DNA from: Pseudomonas sp. ICMP22404
GTDB lineage: Bacteria; Pseudomonadota; Gammaproteobacteria; Pseudomonadales; Pseudomonadaceae
Reading direction: 5' to 3'
Assembly: GCF_006227205.1 (NCBI RefSeq)
Contig: NZ_VCNG01000011.1
Location: forward strand, 62,001 to 126,000
DNA: 64,000 nucleotides
Shown here: piece by piece, positions 25,578 to 34,345 of the stretch
Position numbering within the stretch: the first letter of the stretch is position 1
Layout: each line of letters opens with the position of its first letter
Made by a program: the position numbers and the translations under genes
Notes under the pieces: generated by a model
Seen by the model: the letters and a program-made list of their open reading frames with translations, nothing else
The model's database searches: none
Told to the model about the DNA's origin: nothing

Positions 25578-26607
25578 AACCCCTTCGCTGCCGGTGCTGA
25601 TCAAACGCACCCAAAGCGACCTGGCCAGCGATTCGCTGCGCCAGTCCGACGCCCAAGTGTTGGCCCGTACCCTGGGGGGCGCAGCCTATGGCCTGTATGG
25701 CTACCTCGATTGGATCGCCGAGCAGATCCTGCCGGACAAGGCCGACGAATCCACCCTGGAGCGCATCGCCGCCCTACGGCTGAACCAGGCGCGCAAAGCG
25801 GCCCAGGCGGCCAGCGGCAGCGTCAGCTTCAGCGCGACTGCCGGTGCGGTGCTGGATGTCGACACGCTGCTGCAATCGGCCGATGGCCGCGCCTACAAGG
25901 TGACCACCGCCCGCACTACCAGCAACGGCCTTAACACCACCACCATCGCCGCACTGGAGGCCGGCAGCCTGGGCAATGCCGATGCCGGCCTGGTGCTGAC
26001 AGCCGTGCAACCGATCCTCGGTATCTCCGGCAGCTTCACCGTGCTGGCGCCGGGGCTGACCGGCGGTGTCGCCCGGGAAAGCCTCGAGTCCCTGCGGGCG
26101 CGGGTGATCCGCTCTTACCGCATCATCCCCCATGGCGGCTCGGCCCAGGACTATGAAACCTGGGCCCTGGAATGCTCCGGCATCACCCGCGCCTGGTGCC
26201 GCGGCAGCTACCTGGGACCCGGTACCGTCGGCCTGTTCGTCATGCGTGACGACGATCCGCAGCCGATTCCCAATGCCGAGCAACTGGAGGAAGTCCGGGC
26301 CTACATCGAGCCCCTGCGCCCGGTGACCGCTGAGGTGCATGTGCTGGCGCCGGTGCAGGTCCCGGTGACCTACAGGCTGCGTATCACCCCTGACACCAGC
26401 GCCGTACGCGCCGCCATCGAGGCCCAGTTGCGCGACCTGCACAACCGTGAAGCCGGCCTCGGCGAAACCCTGCTGCTGACTCACATCGCCGAAGCCATCA
26501 GCAGCGCCACCGGTGAAACCGACCACACGCTTACTGCGCCCGCCGCCGATGTGATTGCGGCGAGCAATCAGTTGCTGACCTTCGGAGGCTGCGTATGGCT
26601 GGAATAA
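25567..26607 (+). CDS. Baseplate wedge protein, Mu gp47/J type (module B)
   Basis: 346 residues (PFETPSLPVLIKRTQSDLAS start), baseplate J-like superfamily with the conserved core GGSAQDYETWALECSGITRAW. It forms the wedge ring. Overlaps the previous gene by 11 bases and the next by 13, so translation is tightly coupled. Confidence 0.93.
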   Translation: MPFETPSLPVLIKRTQSDLASDSLRQSDAQVLARTLGGAAYGLYGYLDWIAEQILPDKADESTLERIAALRLNQARKAAQAASGSVSFSATAGAVLDVDTLLQSADGRAYKVTTARTTSNGLNTTTIAALEAGSLGNADAGLVLTAVQPILGISGSFTVLAPGLTGGVARESLESLRARVIRSYRIIPHGGSAQDYETWALECSGITRAWCRGSYLGPGTVGLFVMRDDDPQPIPNAEQLEEVRAYIEPLRPVTAEVHVLAPVQVPVTYRLRITPDTSAVRAAIEAQLRDLHNREAGLGETLLLTHIAEAISSATGETDHTLTAPAADVIAASNQLLTFGGCVWLE

Positions 26608-27194
26608 GAACCGCCGGGGAATACCAGGCCCAACTGCGCAGCCTGCTGCCCAACGGCCCGGCGTGGGACCCGGAGCGGGTGCCGGAGCTGGAACAGGTGT
26701 TGGAAGGCATCGCCCAGGAGCTGGCGCGTGTTGATGCGCGTGCGGGTGATTTGCTCAATGAAATGGATCCGGCGGGGGTGAGTGAACTGGTGCCGGATTG
26801 GGAGCGGGTGATGAACCTGCCGGATCCGTGTCTGGGGGCCACGCCGCTGTATGACGACCGGAGGCTGGCGGTGCGTCGGCGGTTGTTGGCGGTCGGTAGC
26901 CAGACCTTGGCGTACTACGTGGAAATCGCCAGGAGCCAGGGTTACCCCAACGCCACCGTCACGGAGCACAGGGCGCCTCGTATGGGCCGTGCACGTTTTG
27001 GAGACGCGCATTTCGGCACGTGGCAGGCGCAATTCATGTGGACCCTCAATACCGGCGGGCGTCTGCTGCTCGGTCGGCGTTTTGGCGCGAGCTATTGGGG
27101 GGAGCGTTTTGGCGTCAATCCGGGGTCGGTTTTGGCGTGCCAGATTCACCGTAATGCACCGGCGCATACGCAGGTGCATATCAATTATGACTAA
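26595..27194 (+). CDS. Mu gp48/DUF2313 baseplate-fiber connector (module B)
   Basis: 199 residues (YQAQLRSLLPNGPAWDPERV is the DUF2313 signature). This family sits between the wedge and the fiber, comparable to gpI of module A. The tail fiber gene begins 11 bases after its stop. Confidence 0.9.
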   Translation: MAGIRTAGEYQAQLRSLLPNGPAWDPERVPELEQVLEGIAQELARVDARAGDLLNEMDPAGVSELVPDWERVMNLPDPCLGATPLYDDRRLAVRRRLLAVGSQTLAYYVEIARSQGYPNATVTEHRAPRMGRARFGDAHFGTWQAQFMWTLNTGGRLLLGRRFGASYWGERFGVNPGSVLACQIHRNAPAHTQVHINYD

Positions 27195-27205
27195 GGAGTA
27201 GATGG

Positions 27206-28435
27206 ATGGATTATCCAAAAAGTGTTCCCAGCATCGGGCTGGTGGATGGCAAGTTTGTCGACGAGGATGTGATCGCGGGTACGCCTGGGTCTTTGATCCC
27301 AGCACAGTGGGGTAATGGTGTCACCGAAGAAATTCTAAATGTAATCGAGGCATCGGGCCTTGCGCCTGCGGAAGATAACAATGCGCAATTGGTCGCTGCC
27401 ATTCGTTTTTTGCAAAGGACCCCGACACTGTTGACCGACACAGGGGGAGCGAATACGTACACTGCTGCAAATGCCCCAGCGTTGGCAGCCTTGCCGGCAA
27501 GCGGTTACCTTCAAAAGGTCAAAATTTCCAACGCCAACACTGGCGCCTCGACCTACGCCCCTGATGGGCTCGCCGCAAAGCCTATATACGGCCTTGGGCT
27601 TCAGCCTCTTCAAGGTGGAGAACTGCCGGCTGGTGTCGCGGTACTGATGTACTTGGTGCAGGCAGGTGTGAACGGGGGCAATGGTGCCTGGATCATCATT
27701 GAATCTCTCGGCGGCGCATCGCAAGTCGCCCCGGCCACCAAATCACAGCATGCCATGCAGTTAGGTCAAGCAACGGGTCGACTGCTCAACGTGCAGATTT
27801 TTTCGGCTCCAGGTTCCTCAACCTACGTGCCTTCCGCTGGAACACAGAAAGTTCGGGTTCGGGTGATTGGCGGCGGTGGTGGCGGTGGCGGCACTGCTGC
27901 AACCACCGCCTCTACCATGGCGGCAGCGGCGGGCGGCAGCGGCGGCGGATATGCAGAAGGGATTTTTACGTCTGGCTTTTCTGGGCTCACTGTCAGTGTC
28001 GGGGCGGCTGGCGTGGCTGGCGCGGCTGGCGGGGGCATAGGCGGTGTGGGCGGGACTTCGTCCTTTGGCGGCTTACTATCAGCTACAGGCGGCGGCGGTG
28101 GCTTGGGTTCTCCGGCTTTGTCGGGTGTTCCTGTATCTGTCGGTTCTGACCCGGCAGGTGTGGGATCTGGAGGGACGATCAACGCACAGGGCAGTGGCGG
28201 CAGTCCCTCCATTGTTACCAGTATCGCTAACTTTCAGTCCGGGGTTGGCGGCGGCACTTCTTTTGGTGGTGGTGCCAGCCAACGGCGTTCTGGGGACCAA
28301 GGGGCAGGGCGCGCGGGCTTTGGCCCTGGCGCGGGAGGTTCAGGCGCAGCCTCCGGCGGCTCGCTTGGCTCGGCCGGTGCTTTGGCTGGTGGAGCAGGTG
28401 CCCCAGGTATTGTGATCATTGAGGAGTTCTGCTGA
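27206..28435 (+). CDS. Tail fiber of module B with glycine-rich tip
   Basis: 409 residues. The N-terminus (PSIGLVDGKFVDEDVIAGTPG) is the standard Mu/SfV-type fiber attachment. From about residue 218 the protein is extremely rich in glycine and alanine (VRVIGGGGGGGG, GAAGGGIGGVGG, GPGAGGSG) and ends GAPGIVIIEEFC. This resembles glycine-rich sandwich adhesins such as phage S16 gp38-type tips, rather than the beta fiber tip of module A. I infer it determines which strains tail B kills. Confidence 0.88.
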   Translation: MDYPKSVPSIGLVDGKFVDEDVIAGTPGSLIPAQWGNGVTEEILNVIEASGLAPAEDNNAQLVAAIRFLQRTPTLLTDTGGANTYTAANAPALAALPASGYLQKVKISNANTGASTYAPDGLAAKPIYGLGLQPLQGGELPAGVAVLMYLVQAGVNGGNGAWIIIESLGGASQVAPATKSQHAMQLGQATGRLLNVQIFSAPGSSTYVPSAGTQKVRVRVIGGGGGGGGTAATTASTMAAAAGGSGGGYAEGIFTSGFSGLTVSVGAAGVAGAAGGGIGGVGGTSSFGGLLSATGGGGGLGSPALSGVPVSVGSDPAGVGSGGTINAQGSGGSPSIVTSIANFQSGVGGGTSFGGGASQRRSGDQGAGRAGFGPGAGGSGAASGGSLGSAGALAGGAGAPGIVIIEEFC

Positions 28436-28839
28436 TGATGTATGCACGAATCGAAAACGGCAGAGTAATCGAGTTGTTTGAAACGGATGGCGACATTACC
28501 GAGATGTTCCATCCATCCCTGATCTGGGTCGGTGTGCCTGAAGGTCTTGGAGTTGCCCAAGGCTGGTCATGTTTGGATGGCGTATTTTCCGCGCCCTTGC
28601 CCGTAGTGCCTACGGTAGAGGAGCTGAAAACAGCGGCCATGGCGCGGCGTAACCTGCTACTTGCAGCCGCCAACGACGCGACCGCCGGCATGGCCGACGC
28701 TTATATTGCGGGCCTGCTGGATATGACAGATACAGTGAGGTTCAAGGCGTTTGCGACCTATAAACTCGCGTTGAACAAGATTGATCAGCAGTCCGGATTC
28801 CCGGCCACCATAAGTTGGCCAGAGCCCCCTGGTTATTGA
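28435..28839 (+). CDS. Tail fiber assembly chaperone (module B)
   Basis: 134 residues (MMYARIENGRVIELFETDGD start; helical middle AAMARRNLLLAAANDATAGM). Standard Tfa-like chaperone after the fiber, with start overlapping the fiber stop (TGATG). Not similar in sequence to the module A chaperone, in line with the different fiber tips. Confidence 0.82.
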   Translation: MMYARIENGRVIELFETDGDITEMFHPSLIWVGVPEGLGVAQGWSCLDGVFSAPLPVVPTVEELKTAAMARRNLLLAAANDATAGMADAYIAGLLDMTDTVRFKAFATYKLALNKIDQQSGFPATISWPEPPGY

Positions 28840-28928
28840 ACCAGCCCTGAATCCAGTAGACCTTTACTGATCCATTCATAAATCCGCCATATCTGGGCGC
28901 TGAACATCGTACCAATCCCACAAACGAT

Positions 28929-28953
28929 TCCCGCCGCTGAGCGGGATTTTTTT
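28929..28953 (+). terminator. Terminator between module B and the lysis genes
   Basis: Stem CCCGC/GCGGG (one extra T-A pair) with loop and seven T. It lies before the endolysin, so lysis genes may be partly uncoupled from tail genes. Confidence 0.7.
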
Positions 28954-28968
28954 GCCTGGAGAAAAATT

Positions 28969-29391
28969 ATGACCGTCTCCGAGAAGGACCGCGACATCCT
29001 GGCCCGCACGCTGTGGGCTGAAGCTCGTGGCGAACGTCTGGCCGGCCAGCTCGCCGTGGCCTGGACCATCCGCAACCGGGTGGAGGATGGCCGGGCCAAG
29101 TCCTGGTGGCGTGAGGGCTATGCCGGTGTCTGCCAGGCGCCGTACCAGTTCAGCTGCTGGAACAAGAACGACCCGAACTATCCGTACCTGAGCGGCGCCA
29201 AGGAGATCCCGCCCAAGCAGTTCGAGCAAGCCAAGCGCGCGGCAGACTTGGTGATCTCCGGTGCCGAGCCTGACATGACGAAGGGCGCGACCCACTACTA
29301 CGCGACGAGTATTCCGGCGCCGGCCTGGGCTGCCAGAGCCACGCAAACCCTGCGCCTGGGCAATCACCTGTTCTTCAAGGATGTGCCGTGA
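28969..29391 (+). CDS. Endolysin, SleB-like cell wall hydrolase
   Basis: 140 residues, no signal peptide. It begins with KDRDILARTLWAEARGE; Glu18 and Glu22 lie in the WAEARGE motif of the Hydrolase_2/SleB family, and GATHYYATS (about residue 105) is the second conserved block. It should cleave peptidoglycan after the holin opens the inner membrane. Its stop overlaps the Rz start (GTGA). Confidence 0.88.
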   Translation: MTVSEKDRDILARTLWAEARGERLAGQLAVAWTIRNRVEDGRAKSWWREGYAGVCQAPYQFSCWNKNDPNYPYLSGAKEIPPKQFEQAKRAADLVISGAEPDMTKGATHYYATSIPAPAWAARATQTLRLGNHLFFKDVP

Positions 29392-29897
29392 ACGCGGTGA
29401 ACATGAAGGTCTGGGCCGTCGGCGTGTCAGTGGCCGTGCTGCTGGCCTTCGGTGCAGCGTGGAAGGTCCAGGGCTGGCGCTATGAGGCGAAGCTGGCGCA
29501 GCTGGCCGGCCTGCACAAGGATGATCTGACCGCCATCAGCAACGCGGCAGCCGCCCAGGTACAGGCGGAGCAGGCCAAGCACCTTGTGCTCGAGCAACGG
29601 TTATCGGCCAGCGAACAAACCCACTACAAGGACCTGAGCGATGCTCAATCAAATCAAGCTCGCCTGCGTGATCGCCTTGCCACTTCTGACTTGCGGCTGT
29701 CAGTCCTCCTCGAGAATGCAGGCAGTTGCAGCTCAGTGCCTGCCGGTGCCGTCGCCGGCGGCGTGGTTCATGAAGGAGCAAGAGCCCGACTTGACCCGGC
29801 GCATGCTCAACGAATTATCGCCATCACCGACGAAGGCGACCGCGGATTGATCGCCTTGCAGGCCTGTCAGGCCTACGTCAAGGCGTTGGGTCAGTAG
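29388..29897 (+). CDS. Rz-like i-spanin
   Basis: 169 residues. Starts GTG; one N-terminal membrane helix (about residues 7-23) and then a long coiled-coil-like periplasmic part (AAAAQVQAEQAKHLVLEQRL), as in Rz i-spanins of Gram-negative phages. It contains the Rz1 gene in another frame. Together with Rz1 it disrupts the outer membrane in the last lysis step. Confidence 0.85.
   Translation: MNAVNMKVWAVGVSVAVLLAFGAAWKVQGWRYEAKLAQLAGLHKDDLTAISNAAAAQVQAEQAKHLVLEQRLSASEQTHYKDLSDAQSNQARLRDRLATSDLRLSVLLENAGSCSSVPAGAVAGGVVHEGARARLDPAHAQRIIAITDEGDRGLIALQACQAYVKALGQ
29641..29850 (+). CDS. Rz1-like o-spanin lipoprotein embedded in Rz
   Basis: 69 residues in the +1 frame entirely within Rz. Signal peptide LNQIKLACVIALPLLTCGC with a lipobox-like ending before Cys20, then a short proline-containing periplasmic part (LPVPSPAAWFM). 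This nesting of an outer-membrane lipoprotein in the Rz frame is typical of Rz/Rz1 pairs. Confidence 0.85.
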   Translation: MLNQIKLACVIALPLLTCGCQSSSRMQAVAAQCLPVPSPAAWFMKEQEPDLTRRMLNELSPSPTKATAD

Positions 29898-29968
29898 TCC
29901 GCCGAGCCTTGCAAGCGGCGAATGCTCGTGTACGGTAGGCTCCAATTGCGTCGAATCAGGAGAGCATC

Positions 29969-30469
29969 ATGGACGACATCACCGAACTGGCGGCTGAGCT
30001 GGGCAGGCGCCTGCAACTGCTCAATGCCCATGTGACCACGGCCGAATCCTGCACCGGTGGCGGGATTGCCGAGGCGATCACCCGGATTCCGGGGAGTTCG
30101 GCCTGGTTCGAGGCGGGCTACGTGACCTATTCCAATCGTCAGAAAACCCAGCAACTGAATGTACCGGGCGAGCTGTTCGAAAGGGTCGGGGCGGTCAGTC
30201 GTGAGGTGGTCGAGGCCATGGCGTGGGGGGCACAGCAGAAAAGCCTGGCGCGGTTCGCCGTGGCGGTCAGCGGCGTGGCCGGGCCGGACGGTGGTTCGCC
30301 GAACAAGCCGGTGGGCACCGTGTGGCTTGCCTGGGGTGTGGGCGACAGGGTCTTCAGCGAGCAGCGATTCTTTCCCGGCAACCGCGACGAGGTCCGCCGA
30401 CAGACGGTGAGGGCCGCGCTAGAGGGGCTGCTGCAACATGCCGCCGTAGAAATCTCAAATCAGGGGTAG
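29969..30469 (+). CDS. cinA: CinA-like nicotinamide mononucleotide deamidase
   Basis: 166 residues, the stand-alone C-terminal domain (PncC), recognised by TAESCTGGGIAEAITRIPGSS and VSGVAGPDGG. It hydrolyses NMN to nicotinate mononucleotide in pyridine salvage. Directly upstream of recA, the conserved cinA-recA-recX order, and marks the end of the inserted tail clusters. AGGAG precedes ATG 29969. Confidence 0.93.
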   Translation: MDDITELAAELGRRLQLLNAHVTTAESCTGGGIAEAITRIPGSSAWFEAGYVTYSNRQKTQQLNVPGELFERVGAVSREVVEAMAWGAQQKSLARFAVAVSGVAGPDGGSPNKPVGTVWLAWGVGDRVFSEQRFFPGNRDEVRRQTVRAALEGLLQHAAVEISNQG

Positions 30470-30496
30470 GCGATCCTGAATCCCTGTGGAATAATA

Positions 30497-30512
30497 CTGG
30501 CTACTTATACAG
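30497..30512 (+). promoter_or_regulatory. LexA (SOS) box of recA
   Basis: CTGGCTACTTATACAG matches the CTG-N10-CAG LexA consensus (CTGG-N8-ACAG) and lies 41 bases before the recA start codon. Confidence 0.85.
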
Positions 30513-30552
30513 GTGTTGGCCGCCAGGCCTTATTGATTACGTGAGGACTTTA

Positions 30553-31605
30553 ATGGACGACAACAAGAAGAAAGCCTTGGCTGCGGCCTTGGGTCAGATC
30601 GAACGTCAATTCGGCAAGGGTGCCGTAATGCGTATGGGCGATCAGGACCGTCAGGCTATTCCTTCCATCTCCACTGGCTCCCTGGGCCTGGACATTGCGC
30701 TCGGCATCGGCGGCTTGCCAAAAGGTCGTATCGTTGAAATCTACGGCCCTGAATCCTCCGGTAAAACCACACTGACCCTGTCCGTGATCGCCCAGGCCCA
30801 GAAAGCCGGTGCGACTTGCGCCTTCGTCGACGCCGAACACGCCCTGGACCCTGAGTACGCCGGCAAGCTGGGCGTCAACGTCGACGACCTGCTGGTGTCA
30901 CAGCCGGACACCGGCGAGCAGGCCCTGGAAATCACCGACATGCTGGTGCGTTCCAACGCGGTTGACGTGATCATCGTCGACTCCGTGGCGGCATTGGTAC
31001 CCAAGGCAGAAATCGAAGGTGAAATGGGCGACATGCACGTGGGCCTCCAGGCTCGCCTGATGTCCCAGGCCCTGCGCAAGATCACCGGTAACATCAAGAA
31101 CGCCAACTGCCTGGTGATCTTCATCAACCAGATCCGCATGAAGATCGGCGTGATGTTCGGCAGCCCGGAAACTACCACCGGTGGTAACGCGCTGAAGTTC
31201 TACGCCTCGGTTCGCCTGGACATCCGCCGTACCGGCGCGGTGAAGGAAGGCGACGAGGTGGTCGGCAGCGAAACCCGCGTCAAGGTCGTGAAGAACAAGG
31301 TGGCTTCGCCGTTCCGTCAGGCCGAGTTCCAGATTCTTTACGGCAAGGGCATCTACCTCAATGGCGAGATGATCGACCTGGGTGTGTTGCACGGTTTCGT
31401 CGAGAAGTCCGGCGCCTGGTATGCCTATAACGGTACCAAGATCGGTCAGGGCAAGGCCAACTCGGCCAAGTTCCTGGCGGATAACCCGGAGGTTGCCGCA
31501 GCGCTCGAGAAGCAACTGCGTGACAAGCTGCTGAGCCCGGTTGCCGACGTCAAGGCAGTGGCCAGTCGCGAAACCGCTGACGACCTGGCCGACGCTGATA
31601 TCTGA
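30553..31605 (+). CDS. recA: RecA recombinase
   Basis: 350 residues from ATG 30553 (the longer frame from 30223 runs through cinA and is rejected). Walker A GPESSGKT at residues 65-72, GIMFGSPE-like and the DNA-binding loops are intact. It polymerises on single-stranded DNA, promotes repair and stimulates LexA-type self-cleavage. It therefore could be the trigger for the tailocin repressor at 1444. Controlled by the LexA box upstream. Confidence 0.98.
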   Translation: MDDNKKKALAAALGQIERQFGKGAVMRMGDQDRQAIPSISTGSLGLDIALGIGGLPKGRIVEIYGPESSGKTTLTLSVIAQAQKAGATCAFVDAEHALDPEYAGKLGVNVDDLLVSQPDTGEQALEITDMLVRSNAVDVIIVDSVAALVPKAEIEGEMGDMHVGLQARLMSQALRKITGNIKNANCLVIFINQIRMKIGVMFGSPETTTGGNALKFYASVRLDIRRTGAVKEGDEVVGSETRVKVVKNKVASPFRQAEFQILYGKGIYLNGEMIDLGVLHGFVEKSGAWYAYNGTKIGQGKANSAKFLADNPEVAAALEKQLRDKLLSPVADVKAVASRETADDLADADI

Positions 31606-31613
31606 TCGATTCG

Positions 31614-32081
31614 ATGACCGCCGTACTCGATACCCTCGTCGCGGTGCGGCGAACCGCGATGGACCTGCTCGCCAGACGCGAGCACGGTCGAGTCGAGCTG
31701 ACGCGAAAACTGCGTCAGCGCGGCGCTCCCGATGACTTGATCGAAACGGCCCTCGACCGCTTGACGGAAGAGGGCCTGTTATCGGAAAGCCGATATCTCG
31801 AAAGTTTTGTCTCTTATCGCGCCCGCTCCGGCTACGGTCCGTTGCGAATTCGTGAGGAATTGGGCCAGCGCGGTTTGCAACGTCCGGATATTGAACAGGC
31901 CTTGCGTGAAAGTGGTATCGATTGGCAGGACCAGTTAATGGATACCTGGCGTCGGAAGTTCTCCGGGCATTTGCCCATCGATGCGCGAGAACGGGCCAAG
32001 CAGGGACGTTTCCTGGCGTATAGAGGCTATTCCATGGACATGATCAACCGCTTGTTCAGCGGTCGTGGTCTGGATGATTGA
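31614..32081 (+). CDS. recX: RecX regulatory protein
   Basis: 155 residues of helical RecX repeats (ELTRKLRQRGAPDDLIETAL; GPLRIREELGQRGLQ). It limits RecA filament extension. Starts eight bases after recA, and is followed by a strong terminator. Confidence 0.95.
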   Translation: MTAVLDTLVAVRRTAMDLLARREHGRVELTRKLRQRGAPDDLIETALDRLTEEGLLSESRYLESFVSYRARSGYGPLRIREELGQRGLQRPDIEQALRESGIDWQDQLMDTWRRKFSGHLPIDARERAKQGRFLAYRGYSMDMINRLFSGRGLDD

Positions 32082-32085
32082 ACAG

Positions 32086-32121
32086 AAACGGCCCGCTATT
32101 TTGATAGCGGGCCGTTTTTTT
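32086..32121. terminator. Bidirectional terminator between recX and the LOG-family gene
   Basis: Perfect 14-bp stem AAACGGCCCGCTAT/ATAGCGGGCCGTTT with a TTTG loop and T run, between two convergent genes. Confidence 0.9.
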
Positions 32122-32127
32122 ATGGGT

Positions 32128-33246
32128 TCAGGTGACCTTGATGGGCTCCCATGTCAGCGGATGTGCCTTGGAGGAGGGCGTCGCCCAGTTTTCCGGCAGG
32201 TTGATATAGTCCACCAGTTCTCTTAATCGTCCCTGGTTGCGGGCGTTGAAATTGAACGCCAGTCGCGTCAAATGGCTGAACGAGGCCTCGTCCTGTTCTT
32301 CGCCACTGCAGCCTTGCTGATAAAAACAGTCGTTCAGGCACAGGTCGGCGAACTCGATCTGTAGTTGGGCCATGGCCTGTTCGTTGAGCTTATGGTTCAT
32401 GCGGATCACGAACTGGTGCTTGAGCCAGCGGCTGGAGTGGAAGTTGCGGTAGAACTGGTTGATTTCTTCCACTGCGTCTTCAGCGCTGTGCACCAGCCGC
32501 ATCAGTTTCATGTCGGTGGGTAGGATGTAGCGGTTTTCTTCCAGTTGCTCGCGGATGAAATCCAGGGCGCTCTGCCAGAACCTGCCCCCTGGTGCGTCCA
32601 GCAGCACTACCGGCACCAGGGGGCTTTTACCCGTCTGCACCAGCGTCAGGACCTCCAGGGCTTCATCCAGGGTCCCGAAGCCGCCCGGACAGAGCACCAG
32701 GGCGTCTGCCTCTTTGACGAAGAACAGTTTGCGCGTGAAGAAAAAGTGGAACGGCAGCAGGTTCGGCGTGCCCTCGACCGTTGGGTTGGCATGCTGTTCG
32801 AAAGGCAGGGTGATGTTGAATCCAAGGCTGTATTCCCGACCCGCGCCTTCATGGGCGGCGGCCATGATGCCACCCCCGGCACCGGTGATGACCATCATGT
32901 CCGAACGGGCCAGCGCGGCCCCCAGCTCACGAGCCAAGCCATACAGTGGGTGTTCGACGGGCGTTCGGGCCGAGCCGAAGACGGTGACCTTGCGTCGGCC
33001 CTTGAACTGTTCGAGCGTGCGAAACGCATGTTCCAGCTCTCGCAGTGCCTGCAGGGTGATCTTGGCATTCCAGCGGTTGTGGTCTTCCTGGGCCATGCGT
33101 AGCACGGTCAGGATCATGTCGCGGTAGATGGGAAGGTTCGGGCTGTCGGGCGATACCAGGTTGAGTTGCTCTTCGACCTTGCGGGTGAGGTCGTGGCCAT
33201 GGTTCTCAAAATGACGACTGAGCTGGTCATTCGGTTTATAAGGCAT
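32128..33246 (-). CDS. LOG-family nucleotidase (PpnN-like)
   Basis: 372 residues with GAGGGIM (122-128) and the family signature PGGFGTLDE (187-195), so a Rossmann-like LOG/nucleotide 5'-monophosphate nucleosidase. PpnN releases the base from purine nucleotides and responds to stress alarmones in E. coli; that specificity is not proven here. A long N-terminal part precedes the Rossmann core as in PpnN-type proteins. It is the usual neighbour of recX in Pseudomonas. Confidence 0.82.
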   Translation of the reverse strand: MPYKPNDQLSRHFENHGHDLTRKVEEQLNLVSPDSPNLPIYRDMILTVLRMAQEDHNRWNAKITLQALRELEHAFRTLEQFKGRRKVTVFGSARTPVEHPLYGLARELGAALARSDMMVITGAGGGIMAAAHEGAGREYSLGFNITLPFEQHANPTVEGTPNLLPFHFFFTRKLFFVKEADALVLCPGGFGTLDEALEVLTLVQTGKSPLVPVVLLDAPGGRFWQSALDFIREQLEENRYILPTDMKLMRLVHSAEDAVEEINQFYRNFHSSRWLKHQFVIRMNHKLNEQAMAQLQIEFADLCLNDCFYQQGCSGEEQDEASFSHLTRLAFNFNARNQGRLRELVDYINLPENWATPSSKAHPLTWEPIKVT

Positions 33247-33481
33247 TCAGCTACTCCTTCTTCCTTCTGAATCCTAGACCCTCGCGTTGATCTTCGCTGC
33301 CTTGATCATGGCCCTCGAAAGTGACAGTTGGCAACCAGCAGTGGTCGGGCACGCCGCTCGTCAGATTACCGACCGGGTACGGGCCGCTCTGATTTACTGA
33401 TAACAGGCGTGCCAGGCAATTCGATGCCCACGGCTGGGCCACGCGATGGATTGAGGTAGATCGGGCAAGGAGGCGGGAAAG

Positions 33482-33682
33482 ATGACCAGGGTAACTCTGG
33501 AACTCGATAGGCAGTTGTATCTGGCGCTGTTGGAAGCGGCTCAGGCCAATCGGGTCAGTCTCGAGGAAGAATGTTGCCGCCGTCTGGAAGGCAGGGCGTG
33601 GCGTTCGCGCTATTTACAGGCGCTGGTAGCGGAGCTGCGCGCCGACGATGAGCAACGGCGCGACAGTGGCCTGTGTGGCTAA
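33482..33682 (+). CDS. Small ribbon-helix-helix-like protein
   Basis: 66 residues: VTLELDRQLYLALLEAAQANRVSLEEECCRRLEG has the strand-helix-helix pattern of Arc/CopG-like regulators. GGAGGCGGGAAAG gives a good ribosome site. No toxin partner lies next to it, so an autonomous DNA-binding or unknown role is possible. Confidence 0.6.
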   Translation: MTRVTLELDRQLYLALLEAAQANRVSLEEECCRRLEGRAWRSRYLQALVAELRADDEQRRDSGLCG

Positions 33683-33738
33683 TTCATGAGTCGAATCAAT
33701 CGGACAGGCCGCTGGCGTGGGTTGCTGGCATGGTTTGA

Positions 33739-34161
33739 TTACTTCTTGGTCTTGGCCGGTTTCGGGCAATCCGATTCCTTGAAGCGTTCGGTGGCGACCG
33801 GGCGATTGGTCTTAACCTCGGTGAACTCGTAGCGCATGGTTGCACCCTTGGCCATCAATTTGCGGAAACCCGGGTTGGTGCAGACTCTGGCGCCCAACTG
33901 GAAATACACAGCCTTGGGGTCAGCGCGCATTTGCTGGGCATGGCTGCTTTGCACACTGAGGTGGTTGATCAACTCGGTGCCTTCGACGGTATAGCCTTGA
34001 TCGAGAATGTCTTCGTTGATTGCTCGCGGGGTGCCGACGCTGCTTTCCGCGGCGACGTTCTGCAGCATTTTGTTCAGTTCGAGTTCTTTCAGCGAGGCAG
34101 CCTGGGCGCTGAAGGACGTAGCCAGCAGAACGGCAACGGTAGGGACGATAAGGCGCAGCAT
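33739..34161 (-). CDS. PA3611-like secreted protein (quorum-sensing-linked virulence factor family)
   Basis: 140 residues with a signal peptide (MLRLIVPTVAVLLATSFSAQA). The mature part is alpha-beta with two cysteines (about residues 113 and 132). Size, sequence pattern and location recall PA3611 of P. aeruginosa. The exact role is unknown to me. Confidence 0.75.
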   Translation of the reverse strand: MLRLIVPTVAVLLATSFSAQAASLKELELNKMLQNVAAESSVGTPRAINEDILDQGYTVEGTELINHLSVQSSHAQQMRADPKAVYFQLGARVCTNPGFRKLMAKGATMRYEFTEVKTNRPVATERFKESDCPKPAKTKK

Positions 34162-34345
34162 GAAACTCTCCTGGTTCAGTGACGGCTATTTCGACCGGTC
34201 ACATGACTGTGCGTTCAGTGGCGGCGAATTATAGGGGAGGCCGGGTGGACGGTACAGGTTTACGCGCTCTGGTAGACTGGCGGCTTCTATTGCCTTGCCG
34301 AGTGTTGTTCGTGTCGAGTTCTTTTGTCCATCGGCGTTGCCCACG

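Noticed and set aside
4301..29897. Complete prophage
   Set aside because: No capsid, portal, terminase, integrase or replication genes; only tail, lysis and control genes.
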